From: Breoghania sp.
GTDB taxonomy: Bacteria > Pseudomonadota > Alphaproteobacteria > Rhizobiales > Stappiaceae
Assembly (NCBI RefSeq): GCF_963674635.1
Contig: NZ_OY771475.1
Span: 1,426,001-1,490,000 of the forward strand
Reading direction: 5' to 3'
DNA: 64,000 bases
Part shown: piece after piece, positions 16,923 through 26,065 of the stretch
How the letters are laid out: each line of letters opens with the position of its first letter
How positions within the stretch are numbered: position 1 is the first letter of the stretch
Notes under the pieces: generated by a model
Seen by the model: the letters and a program-made list of their open reading frames with translations, nothing else
Told to the model about the DNA's origin: nothing
Database searches by the model: none
Position numbers and translations under genes: made by a program

Positions 16923-17909
16923 TCACTTGTAGGTCTTGGCGTACATGGCCTTGAGGTGATCCTCCACGCGGATCGGCGGATAGTCCGGGACTTCGCCTTC
17001 ATCGAGGCAGGTTGAAATGCAGGCGACCTCGTAATCGGGATTGCCGACATGAAAGAACGGGATCGAATAGCGTTCGCGGCCTGAGGCATTCACCACACGG
17101 TGGAGGTTGGAACGGTATTTCCCGTTGGTCCAGCGCTGGATCATGTCTCCGAGATTGCAGACAAAGGTGCCTGGGATCGGATTGGCATGGATCCAGCTTT
17201 CCGCATCGTTGTCATAGACCTGAAGGCCTCCGACATCGTCCTGCATCAGGACGGTCAGGCCACCGAAGTCCGTGTGAGCACCAGCCCCCTTCTCGCCCTC
17301 CTCTGCGTCGGGACGCTGGGGCGGATAGTGCAACAGGCGGAGCGTCGTCAGAGGATCGCGGCAATAGGGAGCGAAATGGTTCTCGTCGAGATCCAGCGAC
17401 AGAGCCAGACCGCGCATCAACCGTTCGCCAAGCTCCTGAAGGGCCGCGAAATAGGCGACCATGGTGGGCCGGAAGCCCGGCAGGTCGCCCGGCCACTGGT
17501 TCGCACCACGATTGAACCGCCCTTCCTGAATCCGCGGATCATCCTCAGGCAGCTCGACACCGATATAGAAGCCTTCCTTGCGGTCGGGCGGGGCATCGGC
17601 TTCCAGCGTCTGCCCCCCCAGCACCTCATAACCACGATTGCAGCCGGATTTCGATTTCTCGATCGCCATCTTGCGCTCAAGCGGCTGGTCGAAGAGAGCC
17701 TTGGTCTCCGCGAACATGGCGTCGATCAGGCCCTGCGGGACGCCGTGCCCCGCGCAGTAGAAGAAGCCCTTGTCGAGACAGGCAGTGCGAAGCGCCTCCC
17801 CCACAGCCTTGCGCCGCGCCGGATCTGAGGAAGAAAGGTCAGAAACATCGATGACCGGCAAAGCGGCGGTATCAAGCTGACGGGCAGAAAGGGCGGCTTG
17901 TGCAGACAT
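16923..17909 (-). CDS. 2-oxoglutarate/Fe(II)-dependent dioxygenase, isopenicillin N synthase family
   Basis: A 328-residue non-haem iron oxygenase. The DIOX-N domain (about 18-140) is followed by the jelly-roll domain with the iron triad His212, Asp214 (HTDFGGLTVL) and His270 (NLHRVVN), and the RxS motif R280/S282 in RERYSIPFF that binds 2-oxoglutarate. All key residues are intact. Family members include thymine-7-hydroxylase and plant hormone oxygenases. As the first gene of the operon, beside an importer, a deaminase and a molybdenum hydroxylase, it probably hydroxylates or demethylates an imported heterocycle. An upstream GGGGACG supports the ATG start. Confidence 0.88.
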   Translation of the reverse strand: MSAQAALSARQLDTAALPVIDVSDLSSSDPARRKAVGEALRTACLDKGFFYCAGHGVPQGLIDAMFAETKALFDQPLERKMAIEKSKSGCNRGYEVLGGQTLEADAPPDRKEGFYIGVELPEDDPRIQEGRFNRGANQWPGDLPGFRPTMVAYFAALQELGERLMRGLALSLDLDENHFAPYCRDPLTTLRLLHYPPQRPDAEEGEKGAGAHTDFGGLTVLMQDDVGGLQVYDNDAESWIHANPIPGTFVCNLGDMIQRWTNGKYRSNLHRVVNASGRERYSIPFFHVGNPDYEVACISTCLDEGEVPDYPPIRVEDHLKAMYAKTYK

Positions 17910-18274
17910 TTTTCGTCCCCGGAATGCGATCTCCAGGGAAGGTTATTATGTCGCAGGTGATGCCAAATAGAATTATCTTTCGCCAGGGGAGATGCCATTT
18001 CGGCATCGCATATCAACCTTGCACAACATGCCTAATATGGAAGCAAAAGCGGTCCGTCTCTTCTGAAATGGGAGATACGTTTTCGCCGAAGAAAAGAACC
18101 CGGTGTGCAAACCTTGGCGTTTCGAGGCGGCTTTCCTGCTATCGAGCTGGAATACCTTCCACATTCCAATTGCACCGCATATCGGTGAAAGCGCCTCATT
18201 CCCTGCCGCTAGGGGGCCCCGGGAACATCTCTTCTGCCCCGGCATGGATGCGGGGGTTCATAGACTGAGGCGCA
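17910..18274. promoter_or_regulatory. Control region upstream of the catabolic operon, with candidate LysR sites
   Basis: This 365-bp gap holds no convincing gene. It is visibly richer in A and T around 17940-18050. A perfect inverted repeat GATGCC-ATTTC-GGCATC lies at 17991-18007, about 82 bp upstream of the oxygenase start, and another GATGCC half-site at 17959-17964 is 32 bp away (three helical turns). This geometry fits a LysR recognition plus activation site. The LysR gene ends at 18275 on the same strand. Confidence 0.4.
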
Positions 18275-19192
18275 TCACGGGTCGCTCTGCTCGTTCCTTT
18301 GGCGTTCCTGCAATTCTGCAGTCAGCAGCTGAAGGAACAGGTCGACGGGCGCGGGAAGCGACCTTCCGGCCCTCACATAGACGCCGAGATCGCTCAAAAT
18401 GGGCCCATTCAGGGGCACATGAACGAGCGCACCGGATTCGATCATGGTTTCCAACCCGATCGGGGTCTGGAAGGCAATGGCCTCACCGGTTCGCACGAGC
18501 TGGTGCATCAGCTCGATGGAGTTGGTGCGCATGACCGGGTCCACCTGCCGATTTGCCTGCCGCATGACGGGAGCGAGCAACTGGTTGATGGAGAGATCGC
18601 GGGCAGCCATTACCAACGGATAGTCGCTGCAAGCGGCGAAGCTGAGCTTCTCGCGCCCAGCCAGCGGATGATCGGAGGCCATGATCGCGCCAAGCTTGAA
18701 GCTTGCGACATAGACCTGCCTGAGATCGGGATAGCGCGGAAGGTCGAACGCGAATCCCACATCGGCCATGCCCGTTTCGAGTGCTTCGGGGATGGAGCCG
18801 GAGCCCATCATCTTCACTTCCGCCGTCACGCGCGGCGCGCGTTCGCGCAAGCGCCCGAGAACCACAGGCAGAAGCGAGGAACACACGCTCTCAACGGCGG
18901 CGATTTCCACGTGCCCCACACGGGCGCCCTTCAAAGCTTCGATTTCCGCGCTGGTGCGGTCGAGGTCCTGCAACACGACGATGACATGGTGTGCGAGGAT
19001 TTCGCCCGCCGTAGTCAGGGTCACACCAGAGGGGGTGCGATCAAAAAGGGGCGTACCGATTTCCGCCTCAAGCTTCAGGACCTGACGGTTGACGGCGGAG
19101 GAAGCCACATTGAGCCTGCGGGCGGCTTCGCGAATGGAGCCCGCTCGCCTGACGGCGTCGAAATATTGCAGGGCGCTGGAATGGATACGCAT
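18275..19192 (-). CDS. LysR-family transcriptional regulator
   Basis: A 305-residue LysR regulator. The winged helix occupies residues 1-65, with GSIREAARRLNVASSAVNRQVLKLE as recognition region (first 20: GSIREAARRLNVASSAVNRQ), then LFDRTPSGVTLT. The effector domain spans about residues 90-290 with the expected two-lobed type 2 periplasmic-binding fold. It lies immediately upstream of, and co-directional with, the oxygenase-to-molybdenum-hydroxylase operon, so it is the probable activator responding to that pathway's substrate. A start 30 bp further upstream is possible; neither has a strong ribosome site. Confidence 0.87.
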   Translation of the reverse strand: MRIHSSALQYFDAVRRAGSIREAARRLNVASSAVNRQVLKLEAEIGTPLFDRTPSGVTLTTAGEILAHHVIVVLQDLDRTSAEIEALKGARVGHVEIAAVESVCSSLLPVVLGRLRERAPRVTAEVKMMGSGSIPEALETGMADVGFAFDLPRYPDLRQVYVASFKLGAIMASDHPLAGREKLSFAACSDYPLVMAARDLSINQLLAPVMRQANRQVDPVMRTNSIELMHQLVRTGEAIAFQTPIGLETMIESGALVHVPLNGPILSDLGVYVRAGRSLPAPVDLFLQLLTAELQERQRNEQSDP

Positions 19193-19281
19193 GGCACGTC
19201 CGGGACCGGAAAGTGAGGACATCCAGAGTAGCCGGGATGTCGGTGCGTTGGAAAAGCAAAATACCGAGACGAAATCCAGCC

Positions 19282-19812
19282 CTACAGTCCGTCTTGAGCG
19301 TCCTTATGCAGATCCAGACGCCGCTCCTGATCCTGATGGCGCAGGATTACGTGATCTGCGACGATTTCAGCCACCGTCCAGTCACCAATTTCATCGCCCG
19401 TGGTCACCCAGTTCTCCGCCCCCGAGCCCCGCGCGGACAGAAGCGCCTTGGTCTCGTTTGTGGTGATCAGAACCCCCCTGAGGACGACATCAGGCTCGTC
19501 CACCAGGAAAGACGGCGCAGGCTCTGGTTCCGGCGCGGCGGCAAGCTCTTTCTCGCTGATATCACTGGGCATCCGCCGCCCCTCAATGAAAAGCGGAGCC
19601 TCGATGATTGCGGTGAGGCTGGAGGCATCCCGCCCCTGCCATTCGGGCATGTCGGTAGGCAACAGGTCCGAAGCAGAGGTATCGCGGAGATCGGCCCGGA
19701 TGGGCGAAATGTCGACCGGTTGGCTCAAACGCGCGACAAGCGCCAATGCGAGAACGCCCGCGAGCGATAGAAGCAACAGCGTCATCAAGAAGGACGGCAG
19801 GCGGGTGGTCAT
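19282..19812 (-). CDS. gspC: Type II secretion protein GspC-like (HR domain, no PDZ)
   Basis: A 176-residue inner-membrane protein: one N-terminal helix (about residues 7-28), a Pro/Glu-rich linker, and a C-terminal homology-region fold from about 108 to 170 with VVLRGVLITTNETKALLSA, WVTTGDEIGDWTVAEI and a closing LDL strand. That is the GspC HR domain that contacts the secretin N0 domain. The PDZ or coiled-coil end found in many GspC proteins is missing. It overlaps gspM by 4 bp (ATGA) and is encoded with gspL, which supports the call. GspN/PilP-like naming is an alternative. Confidence 0.7.
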   Translation of the reverse strand: MTTRLPSFLMTLLLLSLAGVLALALVARLSQPVDISPIRADLRDTSASDLLPTDMPEWQGRDASSLTAIIEAPLFIEGRRMPSDISEKELAAAPEPEPAPSFLVDEPDVVLRGVLITTNETKALLSARGSGAENWVTTGDEIGDWTVAEIVADHVILRHQDQERRLDLHKDAQDGL

Positions 19813-20384
19813 GATCCCTCCTGCAAGGCATAGGGCGCATAGATATCGAGGCGGGCGGCCAACGGCAGTTTCTGATCCGCTCTGGGCTGACCAAAGATCT
19901 GCTGGCGCCGAAGGTCGGCCCCCAGAATGAAGAGATAGGGCTCGGCGTTTTCGATTGCGCCGATCAGATCGCGGATCGCAGCGATCTCACCTTCGCATTC
20001 CACACGCAATCCCAGCGCTTCGAAGGGCTGGATACTGCGCGGGTTCATTGGCGAGACGCTGATCACGGTGACATTGTAGGCCCTTGCGCGCGCTTGCAGG
20101 AACTCCTGCACCTGCGCGGCGACGATCGACCGGCTCTGTCCACGCCAGCCCTGCCCAGCCGCATCGGCAGCGACTTCGGGCGCGGAGGCATTCGCCGAGG
20201 CAAGGATCGCTTCCACCCGACCAAGCTGATGACGCACATCATCGATCTCGCGGCCCACTTCCGAATAACGTTGATATGCAGGAAGGATCACCCCCGTGGC
20301 GACAAACCACAGCACCAGCGCCAACAGAGCGAGCGCGGCCATGCGGCTTGCGGCGTGGCGAAGGGTTGCGGGCATGTCAGTCAT
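19809..20384 (-). CDS. gspM: Type II secretion inner-membrane platform protein GspM
   Basis: About 191 residues: a short cytoplasmic N-terminus, one helix (around 15-33, LALLALVLWFVATGVILP), a periplasmic alpha-helical stretch and a ferredoxin-like domain, as in the GspM/XpsM (PilO-like) group. It follows gspL with an 8-bp overlap and precedes gspC. An alternative ATG lies 9 bp downstream. It would join GspL and GspE in the assembly platform. Confidence 0.78.
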   Translation of the reverse strand: MTDMPATLRHAASRMAALALLALVLWFVATGVILPAYQRYSEVGREIDDVRHQLGRVEAILASANASAPEVAADAAGQGWRGQSRSIVAAQVQEFLQARARAYNVTVISVSPMNPRSIQPFEALGLRVECEGEIAAIRDLIGAIENAEPYLFILGADLRRQQIFGQPRADQKLPLAARLDIYAPYALQEGS

Positions 20385-21465
20385 TGTCCGCCCCACCAGT
20401 TGCCTCAAGTGCGAAGGTGATGTCGAAGCGCTCCAGCCGATCATCGGGGTTGATCATCACCGGCGAGGCGAAGGTGACGTCGGCAACCTCGTCCAGTTCC
20501 TCAAGCCGCGCGATCAATGGCGCGGCCGAGCGCGCGAAGCCTGCGATCCGGCCTTTGTCCGCGCTGATCTCCAGTGAACTCAGAAACACCGTATCCGGCA
20601 GTGAGGCGGAGAGTGCATTCCAAACCGCATTGACCTGCGGGGTCGTTGCCTTTTCGCGCAACAACGCGACACTCGCGTCATATTCCGCCACCGCATCGGC
20701 CTGGGCCCGACGCAGACGAATGGCACGGCTCTTCAGTTCTTCAAGCCGTGCGTTTGCCCCCTCAAGGGCCACCTCCCGCTGCCAGTAGGAAAGCCCCGCA
20801 AGCCCGGCTGCCAGAAGCAAGACGACGACAGCCAGCCCGGCATTGAGCCGCCGCCAGCGACGACGGAACTGGTCGTGAGGCGTTTCCAGCCGCATCAGTT
20901 CCAGTACGCGCCCACTCTCCATGCCGCGATAGGTGATCTCGCCCACTCCCAGCCCGTTCGCGGAGGCAAGCGACAGGATCTGAAGCACCAGATCGCGGCG
21001 CAAGATGACGGTCTCCACCTCGACCTGTCTGTCCGCCCGCCCCGTCACCTGCCAGCGCCAAACAGCACTCGCACCGGAAAACGGCGTGGACTGCTCGATA
21101 TCGAGCGCCACGATATCATCGAGCTTGGAAAGCGCCCCTGCGGGATAGGTCTGCTTTCGGACGAGAACAAGGTCCGATGCCAGTTCGAGCACCAGCGGCT
21201 GCGCGCGGTGGCGCGTGTTTGCCAGGGCCTTGGCAAGCGCCTGCCAGCTTTCCGCATCAAGCGTTGCGGCAAGCCCTGTGCCATTTGCGGCATCCCCGCC
21301 GCGGGTGCGGGAGAGCCGGACGCGCGGACCGGACGTCTTGCGCAGGCGCGCCAGACGCAGCAGCGGCGCGAAGCTGGCGCTCAGTTCCCCTCGCCACCAG
21401 GACCAGAATGCGAGCACGCCATCTTGAAGCCATGGCAGAGAAGAATTGTCAGTTAGTCTGGCCAT
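20377..21465 (-). CDS. gspL: Type II secretion inner-membrane platform protein GspL (PilM/PilN-like)
   Basis: A 362-residue bitopic protein. The cytoplasmic part (to about 205) has VARKQTYPAG-like and VALDIEQSTPF-type segments (here LVRKQTYPAG and VALDIEQSTPF) of the actin-like GspL/PilM domain that binds GspE. A helix at about 210-232 precedes a coiled-coil and a PilN-like periplasmic domain with WNALSASLPDTVFLSSLEI. It is divergent from gspE across a 167-bp gap that must hold both promoters. Confidence 0.8.
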   Translation of the reverse strand: MARLTDNSSLPWLQDGVLAFWSWWRGELSASFAPLLRLARLRKTSGPRVRLSRTRGGDAANGTGLAATLDAESWQALAKALANTRHRAQPLVLELASDLVLVRKQTYPAGALSKLDDIVALDIEQSTPFSGASAVWRWQVTGRADRQVEVETVILRRDLVLQILSLASANGLGVGEITYRGMESGRVLELMRLETPHDQFRRRWRRLNAGLAVVVLLLAAGLAGLSYWQREVALEGANARLEELKSRAIRLRRAQADAVAEYDASVALLREKATTPQVNAVWNALSASLPDTVFLSSLEISADKGRIAGFARSAAPLIARLEELDEVADVTFASPVMINPDDRLERFDITFALEATGGADND

Positions 21466-21632
21466 GCACGTTATGTTCTATTGGTGGCATCCAACGGAAA
21501 ATCCGAATCTCGTTGGGCAATCCGGCCCGCTGCCGAACTGGCAGAAGGATCGATACTTCCAGCCAGAACCGATATCGGAGCTTTTCACAATTGAATCAGG
21601 TCGGACCAAGCCAAGCGAAGCTCGTAGATACC

Positions 21633-23294
21633 ATGTCGGCAGCTTTGCTGGAAATGAAGATCCTTGATGGTGCCGCAGTGGAACGCGCGCGCCGCGCGCA
21701 AGCCCAAACCTCCGCCCGCTTCGACACGGTTCTGACCGAACTCGGTCTCCTGGGCGATGCGGATCTCGCGCATTTTTGGGCCCAGTGGCTGAATATTCCC
21801 CGGTTCCAGTCGAATATGACACCATCGGCCCCGGTGCTGGAAGACCTGCTTCCCCTGAGCTTCCTGGCGGCGAATTCCGTCGTGCCGCTTTCCCATGAGA
21901 CGGGGCGGCTCGAAGTCGCCATGGCCGATCCGCTCGACAGAGAGGCAATTTCGGCCATCGGGTATCTGCTGGACGCCGAAATCCAGCCGGTTGCCGCCAG
22001 TCGCAAGGAAATCGCCGATCTGCTGAAGGCGCTCTATGAGCCGGTTGCCGTGGAAGCCGACATGCGCGCGCCGTCGGGTGCAGCCGTTAGCCAATCGGAC
22101 GTGGAGCATCTTCGTGCGCTCGCCAATGAAGGCCCGGTGATCCAGCACGTCAACGCGATCCTGTCGCAAGCGCTGGAACGCGGAGCATCGGACGTTCATC
22201 TGGAACCCGACACGCATGGGCTTCTGGTTCGCCTGAGGATAGACGGGCATCTGCATGATCTGGAAACCGTTGACAATGAGCGGCGCGCGGCGGTCGTCTC
22301 ACGCGTGAAGATCATGGCGCGCATGGATATTACCGAGCGCCGCCTGCCGCAGGATGGCCGCGTGACGGTGACGATCCGCGGACGCGACACGGACCTGCGT
22401 ATCTCCACCCTGCCCACCATGCACGGCGAAAGCACCGTCATCCGTCTTCTGCGGCGCGACGAAACCGGCCTCGACTGGAAGACCCTCGGCTTCACCGACC
22501 AGTTGCGTGACACGCTCTCCGACATTCTCACCAACCCAAACGGGGTCTTTCTTGTCACCGGGCCCACCGGCTCCGGCAAGACCACGACGCTTTACACCGC
22601 GCTGCGGCAACTCAATGCGCGCGACAAGAAACTCATCTCCGTTGAAGATCCGGTCGAAATCCGCCTTCCCGGCATCAATCAGGTTCAGGTGCAATCCGAT
22701 ATCGGGCTCGATTTCGCCAATGCGTTGCGCTCCATCCTGCGGCAGGACCCGGATATCGTGATGATCGGCGAAATCCGGGATCTGGAGACCGCCGAGATCG
22801 CCATCCGCGCCTCGCTGACGGGCCATCTCGTTCTATCCACCCTCCACACCAACAATGCGGCCGCCGCCATCACCCGGCTCATTGAAATGGGCACCCCCGC
22901 CTATCTCGTGGCGGCCTGCGTACGCGCCGTTCTCTCCCAACGCCTGGTACGCATCCTCTGCCCGACCTGTTCGAAACCACTCGATGCGGCGCTCGTTCCC
23001 CCCACCATTCGCCAGGCCGATGAAGCGGCGGGGCGTTCGGCGCACTATCGCCAACCCGTTGGCTGCGCCGCCTGCCGGGGCACGGGCTATTCGGGGCGCA
23101 AGGTCATTTGCGAACTGGTGCCCATAGATGCGCAAGTGCGCGAGCATATTCTGGCTGGCCACGGTGAGGAGGCCATCGGCGACGCGGCACGTCAGGCCGG
23201 GAATTTCCGGTTGGTGGATGACGGTTTGCGGCTCGCGCGCGAGGGACGCACCTCGCTGGAGGAAGTCTTGAGCATCACCGGGCGCAGCATCTAG
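21633..23294 (+). CDS. gspE: Type II secretion ATPase GspE
   Basis: A 553-residue secretion ATPase. The N-terminal MshEN/N1E domain (about 1-140) binds GspL. The catalytic part has Walker A GPTGSGKTTT around residue 309, an Asp box with EDPVEIRLPGINQVQ, Walker B IVMIGEIRDLETAEIA and the His box LSTLHTNNA. The zinc tetracysteine motif, CPTC near 443 and CAAC near 475, is complete, separating it from PilB variants lacking it. The start chosen fits the family N-terminus; an open frame back to 21177 runs through the divergent gspL and the promoter gap and is not coding. Confidence 0.93.
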   Translation: MSAALLEMKILDGAAVERARRAQAQTSARFDTVLTELGLLGDADLAHFWAQWLNIPRFQSNMTPSAPVLEDLLPLSFLAANSVVPLSHETGRLEVAMADPLDREAISAIGYLLDAEIQPVAASRKEIADLLKALYEPVAVEADMRAPSGAAVSQSDVEHLRALANEGPVIQHVNAILSQALERGASDVHLEPDTHGLLVRLRIDGHLHDLETVDNERRAAVVSRVKIMARMDITERRLPQDGRVTVTIRGRDTDLRISTLPTMHGESTVIRLLRRDETGLDWKTLGFTDQLRDTLSDILTNPNGVFLVTGPTGSGKTTTLYTALRQLNARDKKLISVEDPVEIRLPGINQVQVQSDIGLDFANALRSILRQDPDIVMIGEIRDLETAEIAIRASLTGHLVLSTLHTNNAAAAITRLIEMGTPAYLVAACVRAVLSQRLVRILCPTCSKPLDAALVPPTIRQADEAAGRSAHYRQPVGCAACRGTGYSGRKVICELVPIDAQVREHILAGHGEEAIGDAARQAGNFRLVDDGLRLAREGRTSLEEVLSITGRSI

Positions 23295-23312
23295 GGGATC
23301 GGGCAGGACGGC

Positions 23313-24518
23313 ATGGCCGAATTCGCTTACAAAGCCTATTCCGCAAACGGCGCACTTGTTTCCGGCCATCTCGACGCGGCTTCGGAAACGGTGGCCTTTT
23401 CCCAGTTGCGCGAACGCGGTCTGGTGCCGGTGGAAATCGCCCCCGGCGCGGCGCCGCGCGATGCGGCAAAGGCTGCGGCGCGTACGCGCGACGCAAAGCT
23501 GCTCGCACGCTTCACCCGCATGATGGCGAGCCTCACCGCCTCCCATGTTCCCGTCATTGATGCGGTGGCGATTGCGCGCGACAGCGAAAAACGTGCGCGC
23601 CCGCGCACAGCCCTTGCCAAGGTGCATGAGGCGATCCTCAATGGCGCGGATCTTTCCGATGCGCTTGAGCGGGTTCCCGGCCTTGCGCCTCCGGCCTATC
23701 AAAGCCTCATCCTGGCGGGTGAGCGCTCCGGTGCGCTGGCCTCCGTTCTTGGAGAACTGGCGGGCCATCTGGAGCGCGAACAGGAAACGCGCTCGCGGAT
23801 CCGCTCAGGCCTGCTTTACCCCTCCATCCTGTTCCTGACCTCCCTTGCCGTGGTGATGGTGATCGCCACGGTTCTGGTGCCCGCCGTTGCGCCGCTTTTT
23901 GAAAATGCCGGACAGGAAACACCGGCGATCATCTCCTTCATCACAGCCGCCAAGGCTTTCATAGCGGATTACTGGATGATCCTGCTTGTCGGGCTGGCGG
24001 CAAGCGGGCTGCTCCTCTATCGCGCGCTTCGAACAGAGGCCGTGGGCGGTGCGGTTGAAAAAGCGCTCTTCGCGCTGCCGCTCATCGGCAATCTGAAGGC
24101 CAATATCGAGATCGCACGTTTCGCACGCACGCTTGGAACGATGCTTCGAAACGGCGTCTCGCTGGAACACGCGCTTGAGACGACCAGAGGGACGCTTGCC
24201 TCGCGCAGCTATCGTCACACGATCGGACACGCCATTGCCGCACTTCGAAACGGCGAGCGCCTTGCGAGCATGCTAGATGCCGCCCCGCATATCCCGATGA
24301 TTGCGCGTCGCATGGTACGCATCGGAGAGGAAACGGGCACCCTGCCCGATATGCTCGATCATGCGGGCAAGGTGCTGGAAGCGGAAGCCGGGCGCCAGAT
24401 CCAGATCATCTTTCAGCTCGTGCCGCCCATCCTGACACTCGCCATCGGTCTTGGCGTCGGCAGCTTCATACTGGTCATCATGGACGCAGTGCTCAGCGTC
24501 AACGATCTGGCGTTCTGA
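23313..24518 (+). CDS. gspF: Type II secretion inner-membrane protein GspF
   Basis: A 401-residue polytopic platform protein with two repeated T2SSF cytoplasmic domains (about 65-190 and 270-390) and three helices, at about 165-190, 218-240 and 370-395. Landmarks are FTRMMASLTASHVPVIDAV, LILAGERSGALASVL and, in the second repeat, ARFARTLGTMLRNGVSLEHA and VRIGEETGTLPDML. It anchors the pseudopilus assembly engine. It begins 18 bp after gspE. Confidence 0.93.
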   Translation: MAEFAYKAYSANGALVSGHLDAASETVAFSQLRERGLVPVEIAPGAAPRDAAKAAARTRDAKLLARFTRMMASLTASHVPVIDAVAIARDSEKRARPRTALAKVHEAILNGADLSDALERVPGLAPPAYQSLILAGERSGALASVLGELAGHLEREQETRSRIRSGLLYPSILFLTSLAVVMVIATVLVPAVAPLFENAGQETPAIISFITAAKAFIADYWMILLVGLAASGLLLYRALRTEAVGGAVEKALFALPLIGNLKANIEIARFARTLGTMLRNGVSLEHALETTRGTLASRSYRHTIGHAIAALRNGERLASMLDAAPHIPMIARRMVRIGEETGTLPDMLDHAGKVLEAEAGRQIQIIFQLVPPILTLAIGLGVGSFILVIMDAVLSVNDLAF

Positions 24519-24520
24519 TC

Positions 24521-24931
24521 ATGGGAGCACGATGCAAAGCCCGGCGCCGCGGTTTCATCCTTCTGGAAACGCTGGTGGCCTTCGCCATCCTCGCGGTGAT
24601 GCTGGCCGCCGCTTACCGGCTCACCGGTACCAGCGCAACAAATCTTGCGCGTGCGGACGCTGTGCGCGACGTGTTGGAGGCGTTGCAATCTGAACTGGAC
24701 GCAACACTCAGCGGCCCGGCCTTGCGCCCAGGCTCGGATGTGGCGGCACTCGGTACGGGCTATCAGCGCGTTCGCACGATCCGACGGGTTCGCGCCATCG
24801 GGCAATACGGCGGTCAGGTTGCGCTCTTTCGCGTCGAGATTGCAGCCTATCGCAATGAGGACACGGCGCAGACCCGCCCTGTCATGCAGCTTTCCACCTT
24901 GCGGGTAGAACGCGAGAGGAGCGGCCAATGA
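24521..24931 (+). CDS. gspI: Type II secretion minor pseudopilin GspI-like
   Basis: A 136-residue pseudopilin with a type III signal: basic leader, cleavage after Gly in RRRG, then FILLETLVAFAIL with the conserved Glu at +5 of the mature protein. The size and position between gspF and a GspJ-like gene suggest GspI, the tip-complex nucleator, but assigning minor pseudopilins from sequence alone is uncertain (GspH is the alternative). It overlaps the next gene by 4 bp (ATGA). Confidence 0.72.
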   Translation: MGARCKARRRGFILLETLVAFAILAVMLAAAYRLTGTSATNLARADAVRDVLEALQSELDATLSGPALRPGSDVAALGTGYQRVRTIRRVRAIGQYGGQVALFRVEIAAYRNEDTAQTRPVMQLSTLRVERERSGQ

Positions 24932-25518
24932 GGCGACAGGCGGGCTTTGCCGTGATGGAGCTCCTGATCGCGATGGCACTGCTGTCGGTGATTGCGAGCT
25001 TCATTGCCGGATCGCTCGCCTTCGGCAACCGTGTGTGGGAGCGGACAAACGCGATCTCGGATAACGGCCAGCGGCTCAGCGAAATCGCCTTTATCCGAGA
25101 CAGCCTCTCCCAGGCCCGCATCTTCCCGCGCACAAGCAACAGTCAGACGGCTTTCAACGGCCAGCCGGACGGATTTTCGCTCATCGTGCTGCGATCCGCG
25201 CCGGGGTACGCCGCAGATCAACCCTGGCGGATCACCTTTTCCCACATGCCGCGAACCGATTTCATAATCGTCGGTCTAACACCCGACTTTCCCGGCCCTG
25301 CAAACACATCTGAGCGCAAGCTCCTCAAGGGGCTGGATGCGATCTCCGTGCGTTACCATGGGCGCCTGCTCGATCAGGACCGTGCGCGGTGGCAAGACGA
25401 ATGGAGCGACCAGCCCCACCTGCCCGAGCGAATCGAGATTTCGCTTTCCTTCAAAGCCGGCGCAAAGGGTGAGGCCGCACAAAACACGACGGTGATCGTG
25501 CGCCCGAAGGTCCAGTAG
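24928..25518 (+). CDS. gspJ: Type II secretion minor pseudopilin GspJ-like
   Basis: A 196-residue pseudopilin. The leader MRRQAG is followed by FAVMELLIAMALL with Glu at +5. The length, the large beta-rich C-terminal part and the position after GspI fit GspJ. It ends 27 bp before the convergent gspG gene. Confidence 0.72.
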   Translation: MRRQAGFAVMELLIAMALLSVIASFIAGSLAFGNRVWERTNAISDNGQRLSEIAFIRDSLSQARIFPRTSNSQTAFNGQPDGFSLIVLRSAPGYAADQPWRITFSHMPRTDFIIVGLTPDFPGPANTSERKLLKGLDAISVRYHGRLLDQDRARWQDEWSDQPHLPERIEISLSFKAGAKGEAAQNTTVIVRPKVQ

Positions 25519-25544
25519 CGCGAGGTGTTGTCCGCTCGCCGGAG

Positions 25545-26015
25545 CTACCAGTTCCCCACATCCTGATCCTCGCCAGAGCCACCTTCCGATCCGTCGCGCC
25601 CCAGCGTGAAGACATCGAATTCGGACCGCTGACCGGGATAGCGGTAGCGGTAGGGCCGGTTCCACGGATCCATCAGCGCGGATGCCTGCTTCAGATAGGG
25701 ACCGTTCCAGCGGGTCTCAGCCGGCGGTGCACTGACAAGAGCGGCAAGCCCAACATCCTCGCCCGGATAGCGGCCCGTATCGAGGAAATAAAGCTCCAGC
25801 GAGCTTTCGATCTCCTTGATCTGGAGAGCGGCGGTTTTGGTCTTGGCACGGGAGAAATAGTTGATCGCACGCGGGCCAACGACACCGGCGACAAGCGCGA
25901 TGATGGCGAGAACCACCAACACTTCCAACAGCGAGAACCCGCGGCGCGAAGCCCTGCCGCGGTAAAACCGTCTTTTCCGGCGCGCCTCATCCCGCGCCTT
26001 GCCCCTATCCGACAT
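25545..26015 (-). CDS. gspG: Type II secretion major pseudopilin GspG
   Basis: A 156-residue major pseudopilin with a rather long, very basic leader (about 25 residues) ending SRRG, then FSLLEVLVVLAIIALVAG with Glu at +5. The C-terminal part has the GspG signature: YFLDTGRYPGEDVGLAALV, WNGPYLK, DPWNRPYRYRYPG and FDVFTLGRDGSEGG, the last forming the calcium-binding loop. The chosen ATG has GAGG five bases away; an in-frame start 45 bp further upstream does not. It is transcribed with the prepilin peptidase, opposite to gspE-J. Confidence 0.92.
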   Translation of the reverse strand: MSDRGKARDEARRKRRFYRGRASRRGFSLLEVLVVLAIIALVAGVVGPRAINYFSRAKTKTAALQIKEIESSLELYFLDTGRYPGEDVGLAALVSAPPAETRWNGPYLKQASALMDPWNRPYRYRYPGQRSEFDVFTLGRDGSEGGSGEDQDVGNW

Positions 26016-26065
26016 ACTTTCCTCAACTTCCCGTCCCGAGGCCTGAGGCCGCAGACCCACCTCAT

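Noticed and set aside
21177..21632. N-terminal extension of gspE by 152 residues.
   Set aside because: It would run through the divergent gspL gene and the shared promoter, is Arg/Ala/Ser-rich, and GspE proteins begin at about the chosen Met.
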